From Letharia columbiana (lineage: Eukaryota; Ascomycota; Lecanoromycetes; Lecanorales; Parmeliaceae): 64,000 nt of DNA. Where the stretch lies: positions 62,001-126,000 of the forward strand of contig NW_023501086.1 of assembly GCF_014066305.1 (NCBI RefSeq), written 5' to 3'. Positions 47,301 to 60,396 of this stretch are shown here, in pieces. Position numbers and translations under genes: made by a program. The number at the start of each line of letters is the position of its first letter. Positions within the stretch are counted from its first letter, which is position 1. The notes beneath the pieces are model-generated. The model saw only the letters and a list, made by a program, of their open reading frames with translations, ran no database searches and was not told the origin of the DNA.

Positions 47301-47996
47301 TGTACACCAGAGGATGACCAAACTCGTGATTGCTCTCGGTCTAGGTTTGGGAGACGTTCCTGTGGCTGCTGAAGAAGCAAAGGCATACTTCCTGAGCTAG
47401 GTCCACCGTGGTGTCCATCTCTGCAACCTTGTAAGCTTCTACTATGTGGGATGCAGAGAAAAGACTTACGAGAGATTCATCGCGTCTTCTCTAAGATTCG
47501 AGTCTACTCTCTGGTAGAGAAAACCCCCAATCTCCACAGTTCTGCACATCGTGTCAGTCCATGTAGGCTATCCTTCTTCCAAACACAGCATGGTGTTACC
47601 TCGGAATCTCGACATTTCTGGGTGTCAAAGCGCCGGTAAATCTTGGAGAGAAATCACCAATACTTGAAAGATTCACTGCTTCCTGTGGGACAGCTCTGGT
47701 GAGCGATGGAGAGGGCAAGAGGCGAAGTTCTCCAGATTCAAGGGTCCTGCGTCTTATCAGTCCATGTGGGTTCTTCCTCTCCCAGAGACGGCACAGTACT
47801 ACCTTGGGAATTCTGCTGGCTCCAATCTCAAAGGCCTCGCGGACATTGAAAACGAGAATTTATGGTCTGGGAAACCTATTGCGTCGGGTGTGACAGCACT
47901 AGTGAAAATCGGAGAGGGAACTTCAGGGCGAGATTCGTCGGGCAGCGGATTCTCGGAAGACTGTTTCGCTCTCCCAAATCCGGTAGGTCGTAGCAT
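44341..47996 (-). CDS. JmjN/JmjC domain protein with a degenerate iron site
   Basis: Seven exons (minus strand) give 1,079 residues: 47,996-47,803, 47,752-47,600, 47,541-47,470, 47,420-46,279, 46,158-45,891, 45,831-45,485 and 45,404-44,341; all junction phases agree. The N-terminal half is disordered with repeated MLRELExHNExPxPESE motifs. The JmjN domain is at about 573-610 (VFTPTAAAFSDFGRFLKDVE..MGVVKVIVP). The JmjC domain is at about 760-890 (AAYSLNYHHSGAPRILTVTL, VVQHQGEMVITFPYAYHQAY). In KDM4-type demethylases the iron-binding HTE precedes YSINYLHFG; here the aligned residues are QTN (about 777-779), while the distal His (about 873) is kept. It is therefore probably not an active demethylase, more likely a chromatin or transcription regulator. 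Closest type Rph1/Gis1/KDM4-like. Confidence 0.75.
46570..47050 (-). repeat. Coding repeat within the JmjC gene
   Basis: Three copies of a motif starting MLRELEPHNESPEPESE, MLRELEDYNEAPGSDSES and MLREIEAHNQSPQPESE lie about 43 codons apart, each preceded by a basic run (KPKLKSR, KPKRTLK, KLRREPL). A fourth, partial copy reads MLAELRG. Short linear motifs of this kind often bind a partner protein; which partner is unknown. Confidence 0.75.
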
Positions 47997-50900
47997 GGCT
48001 TGGGCTCTGTCAGCGAGATCACCGGTATGGTAATCGACGTAGCCAAGAAGAAGACATGGAAAGAGAGCGACCTACTTGTCCCTGGTCCTCGAATCACTTT
48101 CTTCTTCCCTTCTTCTTATAACTCACTGCCGAGGAAGCTCTGTCTGAGATTACCGTTGCTCTTCTGTTCCTGGGACCTGTTGCACGGGATAAAACATAAG
48201 AATCTTTGACCTGCAGCAAGCTGTTGGTCGAGAGGGAAGACGAACAGTAGAGGTTAGGTGGTGAAAGACTTGCTGTGATTGATCCTGGATGAGTGTTCGA
48301 ACTCAGTTGTTCCAAAGTGAATTGACAAGTGAGCTCAGCTTGCTCCCTCAGCTTCACTCCTTCGAGCCCGTCCTCCCGCTGCCAATCCTCAAGGTCCCTC
48401 GAAGGGAAGCTGCTGCTTATAGGTAGGGACTGTGGTCAACAAATGGGAGGGACAGTGTAAGACTGCGTGGTGGCGGAATGAGTGGTTCAGAGGGAAGTCC
48501 TCCCGTCTTGTGATGTTGAGTGCGCATTTGTTTATGCTTGGCGCGTCTCGCTTAGCAAGATCTTCCATGGTTTTGCCGGCCGGCATGTTCTCTGCACGCT
48601 GGTGCATAGTACAAGATTCTTGCATAAGTCTTAGGGAAGTGATGAAACTGATGTCTTGACGTTTTACCGCACTGGTACAGAATCAGTGATATTATTCTAC
48701 ATTGCTTATTTGTCTCTTTTCTTTGCTTTTGCTCTTCTAGAAGCTCATGGCGATCAGTGTAGTCCATCAAGAGAGGTTTCCTTCCTAGCAGCAGAGTTTG
48801 CGTCAAGATTTGCCTATGTTCGAGACTTGTTGTAGCATTGAGAATGCCATTACTTGGATTAACCTCGTTTCTCTAGATTCATATCCCTTGTGATTGAACG
48901 CAGCTATTCGGAAAAGTGTTGAGCAATCTTGTTTTTCTATCCCCTATGTCTCACGGTCTATACCGCCGCTACTTTCAAAGCCTCTCAGCTTGTGTTAATA
49001 TCGTTTTCTCAATATCAAATAGCCAAAGGTTTCCCATTCGATTATCCTCGGAGAATTCCTGGCCTCTAGACGTTCTCTAACATGAATGTTCTCACAAATC
49101 TCCTGGGCACAGCGTTTTGATACTGCTCAACATGACGTTCTACATCTAGATCTCGAGGGCTCACAGCAGAAGGTCACCGAGCAATTAAGCATTCCCAGTA
49201 CCATACAGTGAATCCTGTATGCACTAGCCAAACCTCATAATTTCTAACGCTACCAAGTAAAACATCTTCTAGCGGTTAGTTGATTAAGCTACATCATGTT
49301 CTCTTTGGATTGACTCCCTTCCCTAAAATTCCCCGTAGATCTATTACCCCTGGCTCAACACTTTCAGTATGCCTGTCGCCGAATCACATCCACTTAGGCC
49401 TGCTTCCACGTCTCATTGTCCGGGACTATGCCCTTGCATATGACTGCTCGTTTCCCAAATTCTGCCCTTCCATGTGTACTTTCATGCATCCTCTTTGCCA
49501 GACAGTCGAACTCTAATCTTCCACCTTGTACAAGAGTGTTGAGATTTGCTGCTGCACCTATATTATAGCTACCCCTCATAGTGGTAAATAGAGTGGCAAA
49601 TAGGAGTATAGTAGCCCCTCAGCACTCCCATAGATAATCATCATCCTCTTTCCAACAAAGAGCCTTCACTTCCCACGTAAAACAGAGAAATGTAGCCTGG
49701 TCCTCCGTGTGCCGCCATTCTCTCAGCGCCAACAAAGTCTCCCATGTTCCTCAAACCCCCTGTCCCCTAGCGTAGGTCTCAACTTCATAACCTGAGCTCT
49801 TATACCCTCAGTTCAAGCCCCATTCTTGGCTTCTCCGTTCGTGTCATCCTTCTCTTCGGCTGCCTCTCCCAGCTTTAGCATCCTTGCCACTTTCATCTGT
49901 CCGTCTGTAAACCCTAGTAGCGTGGCAGATTCCCTCTATCACGCACAAGTGTTCCTGACGCTCCAAGCAACGGTGAGTCCTCATTCCCATCTGCTGTGAC
50001 TTTGGAGCCTCCCACCAGCAATGAGGTTTGAAGGTGGGGTATTGGAGTGAAAGTACTAGGTTCCAAGGATAGCCGTTGTGTCGAGGCTCGGAGTGGGGTC
50101 ATTTGCAGGCAGATGTGCCGGAGGTGGAGCTTGTAGTAGAAGGAGGATCTGACATAATTTGGAAGGACGTCGGCTCTCGAGAGGTTCTTCGAGGAGGACT
50201 ACTATGATGGATTATGTTAGTCATGTTTCAGTCTTAGTATAGTGATATAGATCCAGTGAGACGTGAAAAGAGTCGTCTGAATTCACTTCGAGAGGTGCTG
50301 GCTTGGACGATTCATACCACTGCGTGTATGAGGCAGGGAAGAAATTTAGGCGTGGATGAAGAAGGTAGGCAATGCATACTCAGGGATCAGTCATGTGCAG
50401 TGCATTCCTGCACCTTCGGGTTTCCTTGGAATTTTTTGGTACTTGTTGCCGTGGCTGTTCATTGCCTTAATGTATACATCACTCTGTATACCTAGTGCTC
50501 CAGAACAGGGCGTTGTGCCGTTCCCTTTTCTTCATAGCTCAGATGTGAACGAGTCAAAGATCAAGCTGGAGATTTTTGATGCTTACTTTATCTAAAGATA
50601 CCGATTTTTTTGATGCTTACCTACTTTATCTAAAGAAACTGATCAAGAGAGGGACAGAGTCCATCGATCATGAAGAGTAAATTTGTTTGTAAGTCTGTCT
50701 AGAAGATGCTGGTCTCGGATTGACATAATACTGGGAAACATCACGTAAGAGGAAGAAGGAACGTATCGTTCTGTCCACCAGATTCAGAAACCATCGCTTC
50801 TCGTCATCACTCTACAACTTGTGGTCCGCTCCGTGAGATTTCCAGTATCCGCAGCTCCATTCCTTATCCATCGCCACGGTCACGCTCGTCGATCTACCAT

Positions 50901-51194
50901 CTCCCATTGGTTGTCCCCGTTGACAGACTGCCTCACGAAGGTCTCTTTCTCCTGCGCTTGATAGAGGTCAACATCGGTAACCTGCAACGCGAGGAAGTCG
51001 TAAATAGGGACCGTCGTCCTATGCCGGTATCGCTTGGCAGGCCTGATGTACTGATTTCATGAGGCGGCGTAGCCATGTTGAGTCTCAGATAGGAGGGGAG
51101 AAACAAAGATCACACGGTTGGCATTGGTAACAATTATATCAAACCATGTCAGCAAGTGGGAAAGTTTGGAGTAGCTAAGAGTGTAGGGCATGAC
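47997..51194. other. Gene-poor stretch
   Basis: The first few hundred bases should be promoter and leader of the JmjC gene. Beyond that, short frames on both strands (such as 48,389-48,625, 49,280-49,516 and 50,256-50,595) lack domains, partner exons or protein-like composition. A short direct repeat, TTTTTGATGCTTAC..CTTTATCTAAAGA, occurs at about 50,574-50,600 and 50,608-50,636. No tRNA or other RNA gene was recognised. Confidence 0.45.
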
Positions 51195-52150
51195 TTATGC
51201 TCCAGCACCTGACGAGTTCGCCCAGTTCAAGACAAGGACCTTCTTCGTAGTTGGGGAACTATTCTGGAAGTCATCTACCATCTTTCTTACCACGCGACCG
51301 GAACTTGCCGTCAAACCGTAGTTTGGGATACCCTCAGCGTTTACAGCAGAGCGATGTTGTCTTAGATTGTCGAATTGGCGAACATGAGAACTTGTTCCTC
51401 CTCCCTTGAACGAATGAGATCGATGATATTTGCTACTATATCTGGTGTCTTGGGCTGCCTGCTCCAGAAGCTTTCTTGGGCCTGTGTAGCGTGCACTGGC
51501 TTGGCATGTGTCTGGAAAGTCGATCACTGAGTTGTATAGATCGTTCGTGTCGTCGTCGGAAACGCTGTCAATGTCTTGGACATCCCCATCTAATCGCATC
51601 ACGAGCGGGCTACAGATCTTGGTCTATCACTTAATCAGTCATTTCCAGGTCGTTGTCCAACATGTCGTTGATGGCTTGGAGATTGTTGCTAGCAATGGAT
51701 TTACTTGTCTGATTGGCGGCGGTAACTATGAGTCGTACGTTCTTCGTGAAGACATAAGCGCGAGTTTTGAAAGGCACTCTTCAACTGACTTGCTGCTTCT
51801 CATATTCACCTTGATGCGTCTCTATCGTTGATAGTCGTTCTTGTTGAGACTTCCGCGGATAAGCCTTACATCTATAGACCAAAGTAGCTGCTGGAACCCA
51901 TATTTTCCGCTTCCTGCATCGATCCGAGGAAAAACGAGTTAAATTAGGGACTGCATTTGATTCACCAATCCCCACATTGTTCTATAAAAGTCAGTATCTA
52001 GGGTGACTTCTGAGAGATCATGAGGCTCACCTGGCGAACGAATCGGTCTTTCCATTGCTGCGTATGAGCTTGTCTGCCTATATGCCAGACAGCGAAGTGA
52101 GAAAAACCAAGCGCGCCAAATTGTTCAGCATCTGTATTACGTTAGGTTAA
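51195..52150 (-). pseudogene. Possible decayed multi-exon gene, function unknown
   Basis: Several protein-like segments follow each other on the minus strand: DAEQFGALGFSHFAVWHIGR and QQWKDRFVRQ (after an ACAG acceptor near 52,107), an intron (GTGAGC..TTATAG), NNVGIGESNAVPNLTRFS and RKRKIWVPAATLVYR, then VPFKTRAYVFTKNVRLIVTA and NNLQAINDMLDNDLEMTD, and finally a 135-codon frame (51,195-51,602) with MRLDGDVQDIDSVSDDDTND and a C-terminus ending NWANSSGAGA. The segment ending EMTD runs into a TAA with no usable intron before the last segment, so either exons are missed or the gene is broken. I do not recognise the family. Confidence 0.35.
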
Positions 52151-52355
52151 GGATCGAGGACAGCACAAAGTCAGCTCGGACCAGGGAAGATGAGTGTTCA
52201 CGGAAAATGTGAAGGCAGAAACTGAAGTGGTTTCATGTACCTACCTTAACAACCGAAAGCGGGATGTGACTTATAAGTGTTAGGCTCGGTCTAAGGAAAA
52301 ACTCTGGTTTTATACAATACTCCGGGCGCACAGACCAGCAATCACGAATACAAGG

Positions 52356-52690
52356 ATGGCCTCAGGACTCTCTAGAGAGAGCCGTGAGAATGTGTCTGGT
52401 CATCAGCGATCGTCCAGGGGAGCATGGACCTCCACGTCACCCGTCTTGAATGACCAATTGTGGTCTTTCCCTATCGAATTGGAGGAGACAGCTGGAGGAG
52501 CTCCTCTGCAAAAGAGGCAGCGAGGGCCTGGAATACGCTGTATCCAAGAGCAAGGAAGTCATGGCAATGAGCACGGCTGCGAGCACTCCGATGAACTTCC
52601 TACCTGGCCCTGGCCATGCAAGAGCTTTTCTGTCAAGGGGAGTAGGCTCATGCAAACGCCGGACTTGCTTCCTTAGAACCTGCTCTATTC
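52356..52690 (-). pseudogene. Membrane-protein fragment cut off at the right AT boundary
   Basis: The minus strand, starting at the border of the AT block, reads RIEQVLRKQVRRLHEPTPLD, then a hydrophobic segment FIGVLAAVLIAMTSLLLDTAY, then a short tail. A second frame continues with SSNSIGKDHNWSFKTGDVEV and HAPLDDR before a stop, which suggests one frame change or a missed intron. No N-terminus exists: the frame runs back into RIP-type sequence with a stop immediately upstream (about 52,695). It is best read as the 3' end of a gene truncated by the transposon block. Family not identified. Confidence 0.35.
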
Positions 52691-54378
52691 TAGATTAAGG
52701 AATTAAGACTTAGCTTTAAAAAATATTATAACCTTCGTAATAAAGGTCGTAAGAGAATCGTATAGAAAGAACTATAGTATACCTTACGTATACTTAAAAT
52801 TAAGAAGTTTAAGATTCGTATAAAGAAAAAGTATTTTATAAACGATAATATTCGATAATCGTAAGAAGTAGAGTTCTTTTTCTTTATTAATTCTAATTAA
52901 ATTTGCTTAGCGAGAAAATTTGCCAGCTATTTTATAGTTATTATAAATACTATATTTAATATAAATAAGAATAATCTATCTCTATTAGTACTTATTTATA
53001 TAATTAATATCTTAAAGACTATTTCGATTAGCTACTATTTTATCGAGTTCGAATTTATTAAGATCTTTTTATTTATAAACGATTATATAAGAGATCTATT
53101 TTTTTATAATAACTATAGAGGGTCGGCGATATTACTCGATGATTTTGCTACGAAATTAATAGTAATAATAATTAAAAAAATAACGAATTTACTTATACTA
53201 TCGAATAATTAGATAAATATAATTATCTAAGTAGATATAGAGATCGCTTAAGAACTTAGTTATTATCTAAATAATCTAAATAGTAACTATTTTCTTTAGC
53301 TATATAATTGATATATTATTAAAGTAATTAAGAAGAGATTAACTTATAAGAGATATTCGCTTTATATAAGAAAGCTATTAGTTAATCTAATATAAAAGTA
53401 AATTTAATTAGAAACCCTCGAGAATATAAAGCAAAATCGTGGTATTTTACTTAATTAATTATATTAGAAAAAATAGAACTATTTAATTAATTTCTATTAA
53501 TAATAAAAGTATTAATTTATAATAGTTTATATTAAAAAGTAATTGAATCTAGACTATAGTTTTACTTAACGAGGCGAGAGTAGTTATTCTCTTATTAAAG
53601 TCGTTATAAATTATTATATATCTATTAATTAGTCGATAGAAAAGATTGCTAACGAAGTAAATAAGGTTATTTATATTTATAAGTATAAATTAAAGTATTA
53701 GAAGAGGAATAACTCTCGTAGTATCGATATTAGTAGATTATTCTTTATAGGCTTATTCGATTATATTATCTATTAGATAATTAAACTCATTTATATAGAG
53801 TTAATTACGATAAAAATATTATAAGCGTACTCTACTTAGCTTTTAGCTCTATAACTAGCGAGCCTTAGCGGAGATATTCTCTATTATATTATATCTTCTA
53901 CCTATATATATAGTTCGATAGCCTTATTATTCTCGTTCTATCTCATCTATACTAGTATCGTATCTATACTAGTTCTAATATTATAATAAGACTCCTTTAT
54001 ACCCCCCTTGACGAAGAAAATTAACGAGTTTTTCACTTTCTACTCGAAGTAAGCGATCGAGTCTAATAAAGAAAACGCTAGGTATTTCTACTATATAGAA
54101 GCCTCATTATAAAGATATCTATATTATTCGAAAGTATCTATATTAGATAGTCTACATTATTAATAATAGTCTAATCTATTAAAAAACGAGTCCCCTATAT
54201 CGAATATAAGAAATTCTTCTTCGCTCCGTTTCTCGTAAAAAGTCTATTATCGGCTTAGAGACCCTCGGCGAACTTTCTACTATTCGAAAGAATATTATTT
54301 AGAGTACTTATAGTCTTTATAGCGACTTAATCGATTAAGAACTTCTATAAATCTGAAAAGTAAATTTTTATACGATTT

Positions 54379-54800
54379 CCGCCGAGTTCGTACTATAAGT
54401 ACGATTTAGTACGATTTAGTCTATTAAGTAGACTTTATCTATATTTAACTCTTTTCGCTAGTTCTATTAATTTAGCAACTTTAAAAAAATTTTAATAACT
54501 TTAAAAATTTTGCGTAATATACTTTAATATACTCTAAGTACTATTCTATATATATATAATATTAATATATATTATTATTAATATATATATTATTATACGC
54601 TATATTAAAGTATTATTTACGCGATTAATTTTATTAAATCGTTTAATTTTATAGCCAAATTTGAGTTAACGTTAATACTCGTTATCGTAAAATCTTATCA
54701 TCGCAACGTCGATTATTAGAACTTTTCTTTTTTCGTACGTATTACTACTAAATTAATAGAACTAATAGAAAAGATTAGAATAGTTACTAAATCGGCGGAA
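54379..54800. repeat. Imperfect inverted repeat
   Basis: The left arm contains TTTCCGCCGAG (from 54,377) and CTAGTTCTATTAATTTAG (about 54,458-54,475). The right arm holds their reverse complements, CTAAATTAATAGAACTAATAG (about 54,748-54,768) and TCGGCGGAATT (about 54,792-54,802). Between them a smaller AT-rich palindrome centres near 54,570, flanked by GCGTAATATACTTTAATA and its complement. This could be a MITE-like element or a folded-back pair of terminal repeats. Confidence 0.5.
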
Positions 54801-57800
54801 TTTAGATAGATTCTAATTAGATTTACTAATTCGACGAATTTTATAATTTCCGCGATAAACGCGCGATTAGCAATTTTAAATTTTGTAAAAACTTTTTAGA
54901 TTTGCAGATGAAACGAAAGGAATAATACTATTTCGAGCGTTATAGTCAAATTTCGACTCTTAATATAGAGATCTATTATCTTTCTTAACTCGTATACGCT
55001 CTTATAATATCGAAGTTCTAGAGATCTCTTAGTTTACTCGATAAAGATATTATTCGATATTTATAATTTCTTAACGAGGAAGTCTAGCCAAAATCGCTAT
55101 TTTTACGTCTATCTTCTTCGCTCCGTTTTTATCTATATTTAACATATTATAAATTCTTTAAATTTATCTATATTAATATTAAAATATCGCTCTCCACATC
55201 GTCGTCATAAGAACGCTTTCTCTTTCTCTAGACTACGATCTCCTATATATCGTAGCCAGCTTTATTCTATATACTATCTTATATACGAAGATCTATATAT
55301 AAGATATTCGCCTCTAAATTCGCTACGACTTCGTATGTTACGCGTATAGCGCTCTTTATCTACTAAGAATCTTTATTAGCGATATCGTAAGATATTAAGT
55401 TATTCGAAGAAGATATAGAACTAAAACTCGACTAACATCTCTATCTTTCTACCCCCGTTCTCACCTTTATTTATATTACGAGATTTCGAAGTACTAAGAG
55501 TATATCGATATCGATATTAATTAATCTCGCTATAGCTAGTTAGATAGCTACTTAGCTCGAGACTATTAAATCTATTTATATTTAATAATAATAGATCTAA
55601 ATTTAAGAATTAGAAAATAAGAATTATAAATAAAATTAGTTTTAATAGAGATTACTATTCTACTTACGCTTTTTAAATAAACTACGTTATATTATATTTT
55701 AAAGAAAAAGCTATCGAGTATATAATATCTAGATATCGAATGATTATAAAAAATTCTTATCTCTTAATCGACGATCTTCTAAATTAACTAACTAATCTTT
55801 ATAAGACTTTAATAAATATTATTCGATAAAGAAATATTTATAATTATTTAATCTTTAGAAGACGTAATAGTTAGTTATTTTTCGAGTATTATATAAAGTT
55901 TATAAAATATATCGCGTATATATAGAAGTATAACGATAAAGAATATTAGATTAATATTATTTAGTTAGATCTTATAATCGACTTAAGAGATAGAGTAAAC
56001 CTTTATCTTCTAGACGAATATACTATATATGAAAGAAAGTAAATATTATTAGATTTAAAGAAATATCTTATTATATTAGAATATCGTAATTTAATATATG
56101 CCGAACGGCTAGTAAATAAGAAAGTAAAGGTATTTATTAAATAGTATATTAAGGCGAGACTCGAAGATGTAAGCAAATCGCGTAGTAAATATACTATTAT
56201 TTCTCGTCTTAATCTAGAGAAATATAGACGATAGGCCGAATCTACTAGATCTGTAAATAATAGATTATATAAACGTATTAAATCTATAAATAATATAATT
56301 ATAAGAATATAGTAGATATAGTTAAGAACGTAATAGCTCTATAGATATAGTTGAAATTAGTATAAGCATCGATAAATTCTCGAATATTATATTTTTAAAC
56401 GAATTAAAATCATTCGATATCTTTAAAAAGATCTCATTTTTTTATATTCGTAAATTAATTTCTTAGACTTATATTACTAAATAATTATCTTATATTAAAT
56501 CTATTAACTAGACTCTTCGTATTATTATATATCTAAACGACTTTCGAAGCTATAGTACGTTATTTATAAATCTTACTATTATCGCTAATAGTCTTAATCG
56601 ATATCGACTATATAACGTCTTATAAAGAAACTTATATCGAAATCATTTAATATTAATTTAGAGTTTTAGCGTCTACGGCTCGATTCGATTTAAGAGATAT
56701 CGACTAATCAGATTACATTATTTCATCGATTTCTTCTCTCCTTTTTTAAAAAACCATTTTAAAAAAAATTTTTTTTATTTTTTTTTTTTTTTAATTCTTT
56801 ATAAATTCTTATTAAATTAGAGTAGAGTACTCGAAAATCGAAAAGGTATAATATATTTTATAAAATATTTCATATTAAGTAATATTATATCGTACCCGAA
56901 TATAGTATAAATAGAGTCGAATATTATTTCATTTTTCTAATATGAATTTAAAATCTTAGCGAGATATTCTACGATATAATATATTTATAATATTATATTA
57001 TAAAATAATATATATATAAAATATTTCGATTGGGAATTTCTATATTTATAGAATAATTCGACTAAGATATATAGAATATATTTATTCTTCTTTATTAAGA
57101 GAGAGAGAATATAAAGAGTAATTTAATATAGTTATTTATCTTCTTATTAATAGTAATAATTAGAATAATAATTAAAACTATAAACGTCTCTATTCTTCTT
57201 CTTAAAATTATAATATAAAAGAATATTCTAAATTTTAAATCTTTAAATATTATAAGAATAAAATTCTATAATTATCTTTATTTATATATTTATCTTAACG
57301 CGTTAGATAAGCTTAATAAACTTTATATTTATTCTTCTCTCGAATTCTTTATTACTCTTCTATTCTACTCTATTATAATTCTTTTAAATTCTCTAAATCT
57401 ATCTTTATCTAATTAAACTTATTAACTATTTATAAATAAATTCGCTTTTTAAATTATTTTAAATCTCTTTTTTAAAATTAAATCTATTATTACTAACTCT
57501 CTCTAATTATAAATCTTATCGATTATTTCTCTATATATTATAGAAGTATTAATAATATATCTTAATAAACTTATAAATATTAAACTTATTAAAGTACTTT
57601 TTATAAGCTTATTATCTTTATTAATATAATTATTATAAATATTAACTAAGTTTTTATATAAAGTATTATTAGCTCTTTTAATCTAATTCGATATATTAAG
57701 ATCTTCTTTAAGATTAAGTCTAATCTATTTAAGCTTATTTTCTTAATACTTTATATAAAGAATTATTATTAGAGTATAAAATATCGCTAATAAATAATAC

Positions 57801-60356
57801 TTTTAAGTATTATAATATCTTTTAGTTATTAAGAAATATCGCTTATATATAATAGTCTTCGCGAGAGAATAAAGAATATTATAAGTTATTCGAGTAACTA
57901 TAATATATTTAAACTTTAATTTCTTTTATTACTTTAGAATTAAAAGATTTACTAGATTATTAAAAGAAAGCTTTATAAAGATTAGAAGTAAGATTATAAT
58001 TAGAATAATAATTAGAAGACTTATTATTTCTTCTATATTACTAAAGCTAATTATATCTATTCTTATTATCTAAATTCTTAATCTCAAATTTTATTATTTA
58101 ATTAAGCGTATTTTTATTTAATTAATTTATTCGCTTAGCTCTTTATAATTAATTACTTATATTAATATTTTAATAATTTTAAAATATTCTTTTAAGCGTT
58201 TTTTAGTAGATCTTCGTCTATAACTTCTTTTTAATATTAATCTTTTAATTTAATTTCTTTAACTTTATATTATTATAATTTAAATATAAAAGTATAACTT
58301 ATTTATATAAATAGTTTAAATCTAATTAAGTTCGATTATAATAAATAGCTAATTTCTCGTAAGCCGTTTTAAGAGCTTTAAGAAGTTCTTTTTTTAAGAA
58401 ATTCTCTTTCTTCTTAATTTTTCGAGTTTTTTATCTATATAATTAAATAGATAATTATAAATATTAAAGATATAGTAAATTATAATCTTCTTTTCTCTAC
58501 TTATTAATTTTATAAATTTATAAAAAAATCTAATAAACTAAATTAAATATTAAATCTATTAGAAATTAATTAAAAATTATTTAGATATCTAGATTATAAT
58601 TTTTATTTATAATTATTTTTTATTATTTAATCTTAAGTAGATAATTAATCTATTTTTTAAAAAGTATATAATATTAATATAAAGAAGTAGAATATAAATT
58701 AATATCTAATAAATTAAATTTTAACGAGTCTTAATATTCTAAAAGAGCTTAAAAGAGCGTTTTTAATAATATTACTTTTTTTTAGAAGATTAATATTTAT
58801 CTAATATTAAAATGTTTTTATTTTAAAGTCGTTTAGCTTATAATATAAAAAAGATCTCTTTACGCTAATTCGCTAATATTAATATATATAATAATTTTTC
58901 AAATTTTAATATAATTAATAATATAATAATTAGAATAATAATAAGAAATATTATATTTTTATTAGAATTATTAATAGATTAATTATATTTACTTAAACTT
59001 AATTCTTATCTTCTTTATTATCTTAGCTTTTTTAAAATTTTTTATTTATTAAAATAATTCTAATATTATCTAGAAGTTCTTTTAAGACTAATTAAATAAT
59101 ATACGCTATATAAAAAATATATTATAAATAATTTAAGAATTTAAATTCTTTAATATTAAGTAAGTTATTTATTACGAAAATAAAAAGATAAGTAATTAAA
59201 TTATTAAAGAGTATATTATTATTACTAGCGTTATTAATTATAAATTTAAATATATAAGATTAAATCTTATATTCTATAAGAATTAAATTAATAATACTTA
59301 TAAGTTTCTAATTAAGTATATTTATCTTCGATATACTTAAAGTCTATAAGAATCTTATATTATTATTAATTAATATTAATAAAAAAAATTAGAATTATTA
59401 TAAATAATTAATGATTATAAGATAATTAATAATTTAGAAGTTAAAGAGACTTTAATACTATTAATTAATAAATTCTTTAATAATTTTATCTTTAGCTTTA
59501 TAGCTTTTTTTATTAATTAATTCTTTATAGTAGATATTAACTTTAATTATATATTAGAGTTAAAATAGTATAAGAGTTATAATATTTTAGAATTATTAGT
59601 AATTATAAATAAAATATCGATATTTATAATTTAGCGATAAAATTATTTCGAAAAGTCTTCGCGTATAAGCTTTCGATCTTCTAGTATTATAAGAGAATCT
59701 TAATATTATCTTTTCTAAAGTAAATAGTAAACTAGATATTCTATTTATCGTTTTATTTATTAATAATCTATATCGTCTAGTTTAAAAATATATCTAATTT
59801 TTATAATTATTAATTAGATTTATTTATTATAAATTACTTAAATTAGATTTCTTAATATATCTCTTAGACTTAATATATACTATTATATCGTTTATTTTAT
59901 AATCTATAAATAAGTAAATTAGAATCTTATTATAGTAATAATAAATAATATATAACTCTCTAAAATCGATAAGCGTATATTTATTAAATTATATTTATTT
60001 CTAGAATTTTCTAATTTCTAAGCTCTAATAGATAGATTAATAATTATTATTAAATTTAAACTAATTCTATATAATCTATACTATCTTTATTTATTACTAT
60101 ATCTATTATTTTTTATTATTAATATTAAAAAGAAAGTAAGATTTATTACTATCTTTATATCGAAATATACTTATTAATATCTTATATTAAGTATTATTAA
60201 TTAAGAAAATTAAGTCTACGCTAAATAAAGATCTAATTAATATCTTAAGATTAAGATATTTAAAAAGAAATTAAAAGAGATATATAAACGAATAAAATAT
60301 TAGAAATAAAATAAAATTAATATTTAATATATAAATTCTATTTTCTCGCTATAATA

Positions 60357-60396
60357 GAAACTTATATCGCTTTAATAACTTATATCGCTTTAATAA
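60357..60396. repeat. Short tandem repeat, 18-bp unit
   Basis: ACTTATATCGCTTTAATA occurs twice in direct succession inside the right AT block. Confidence 0.6.
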
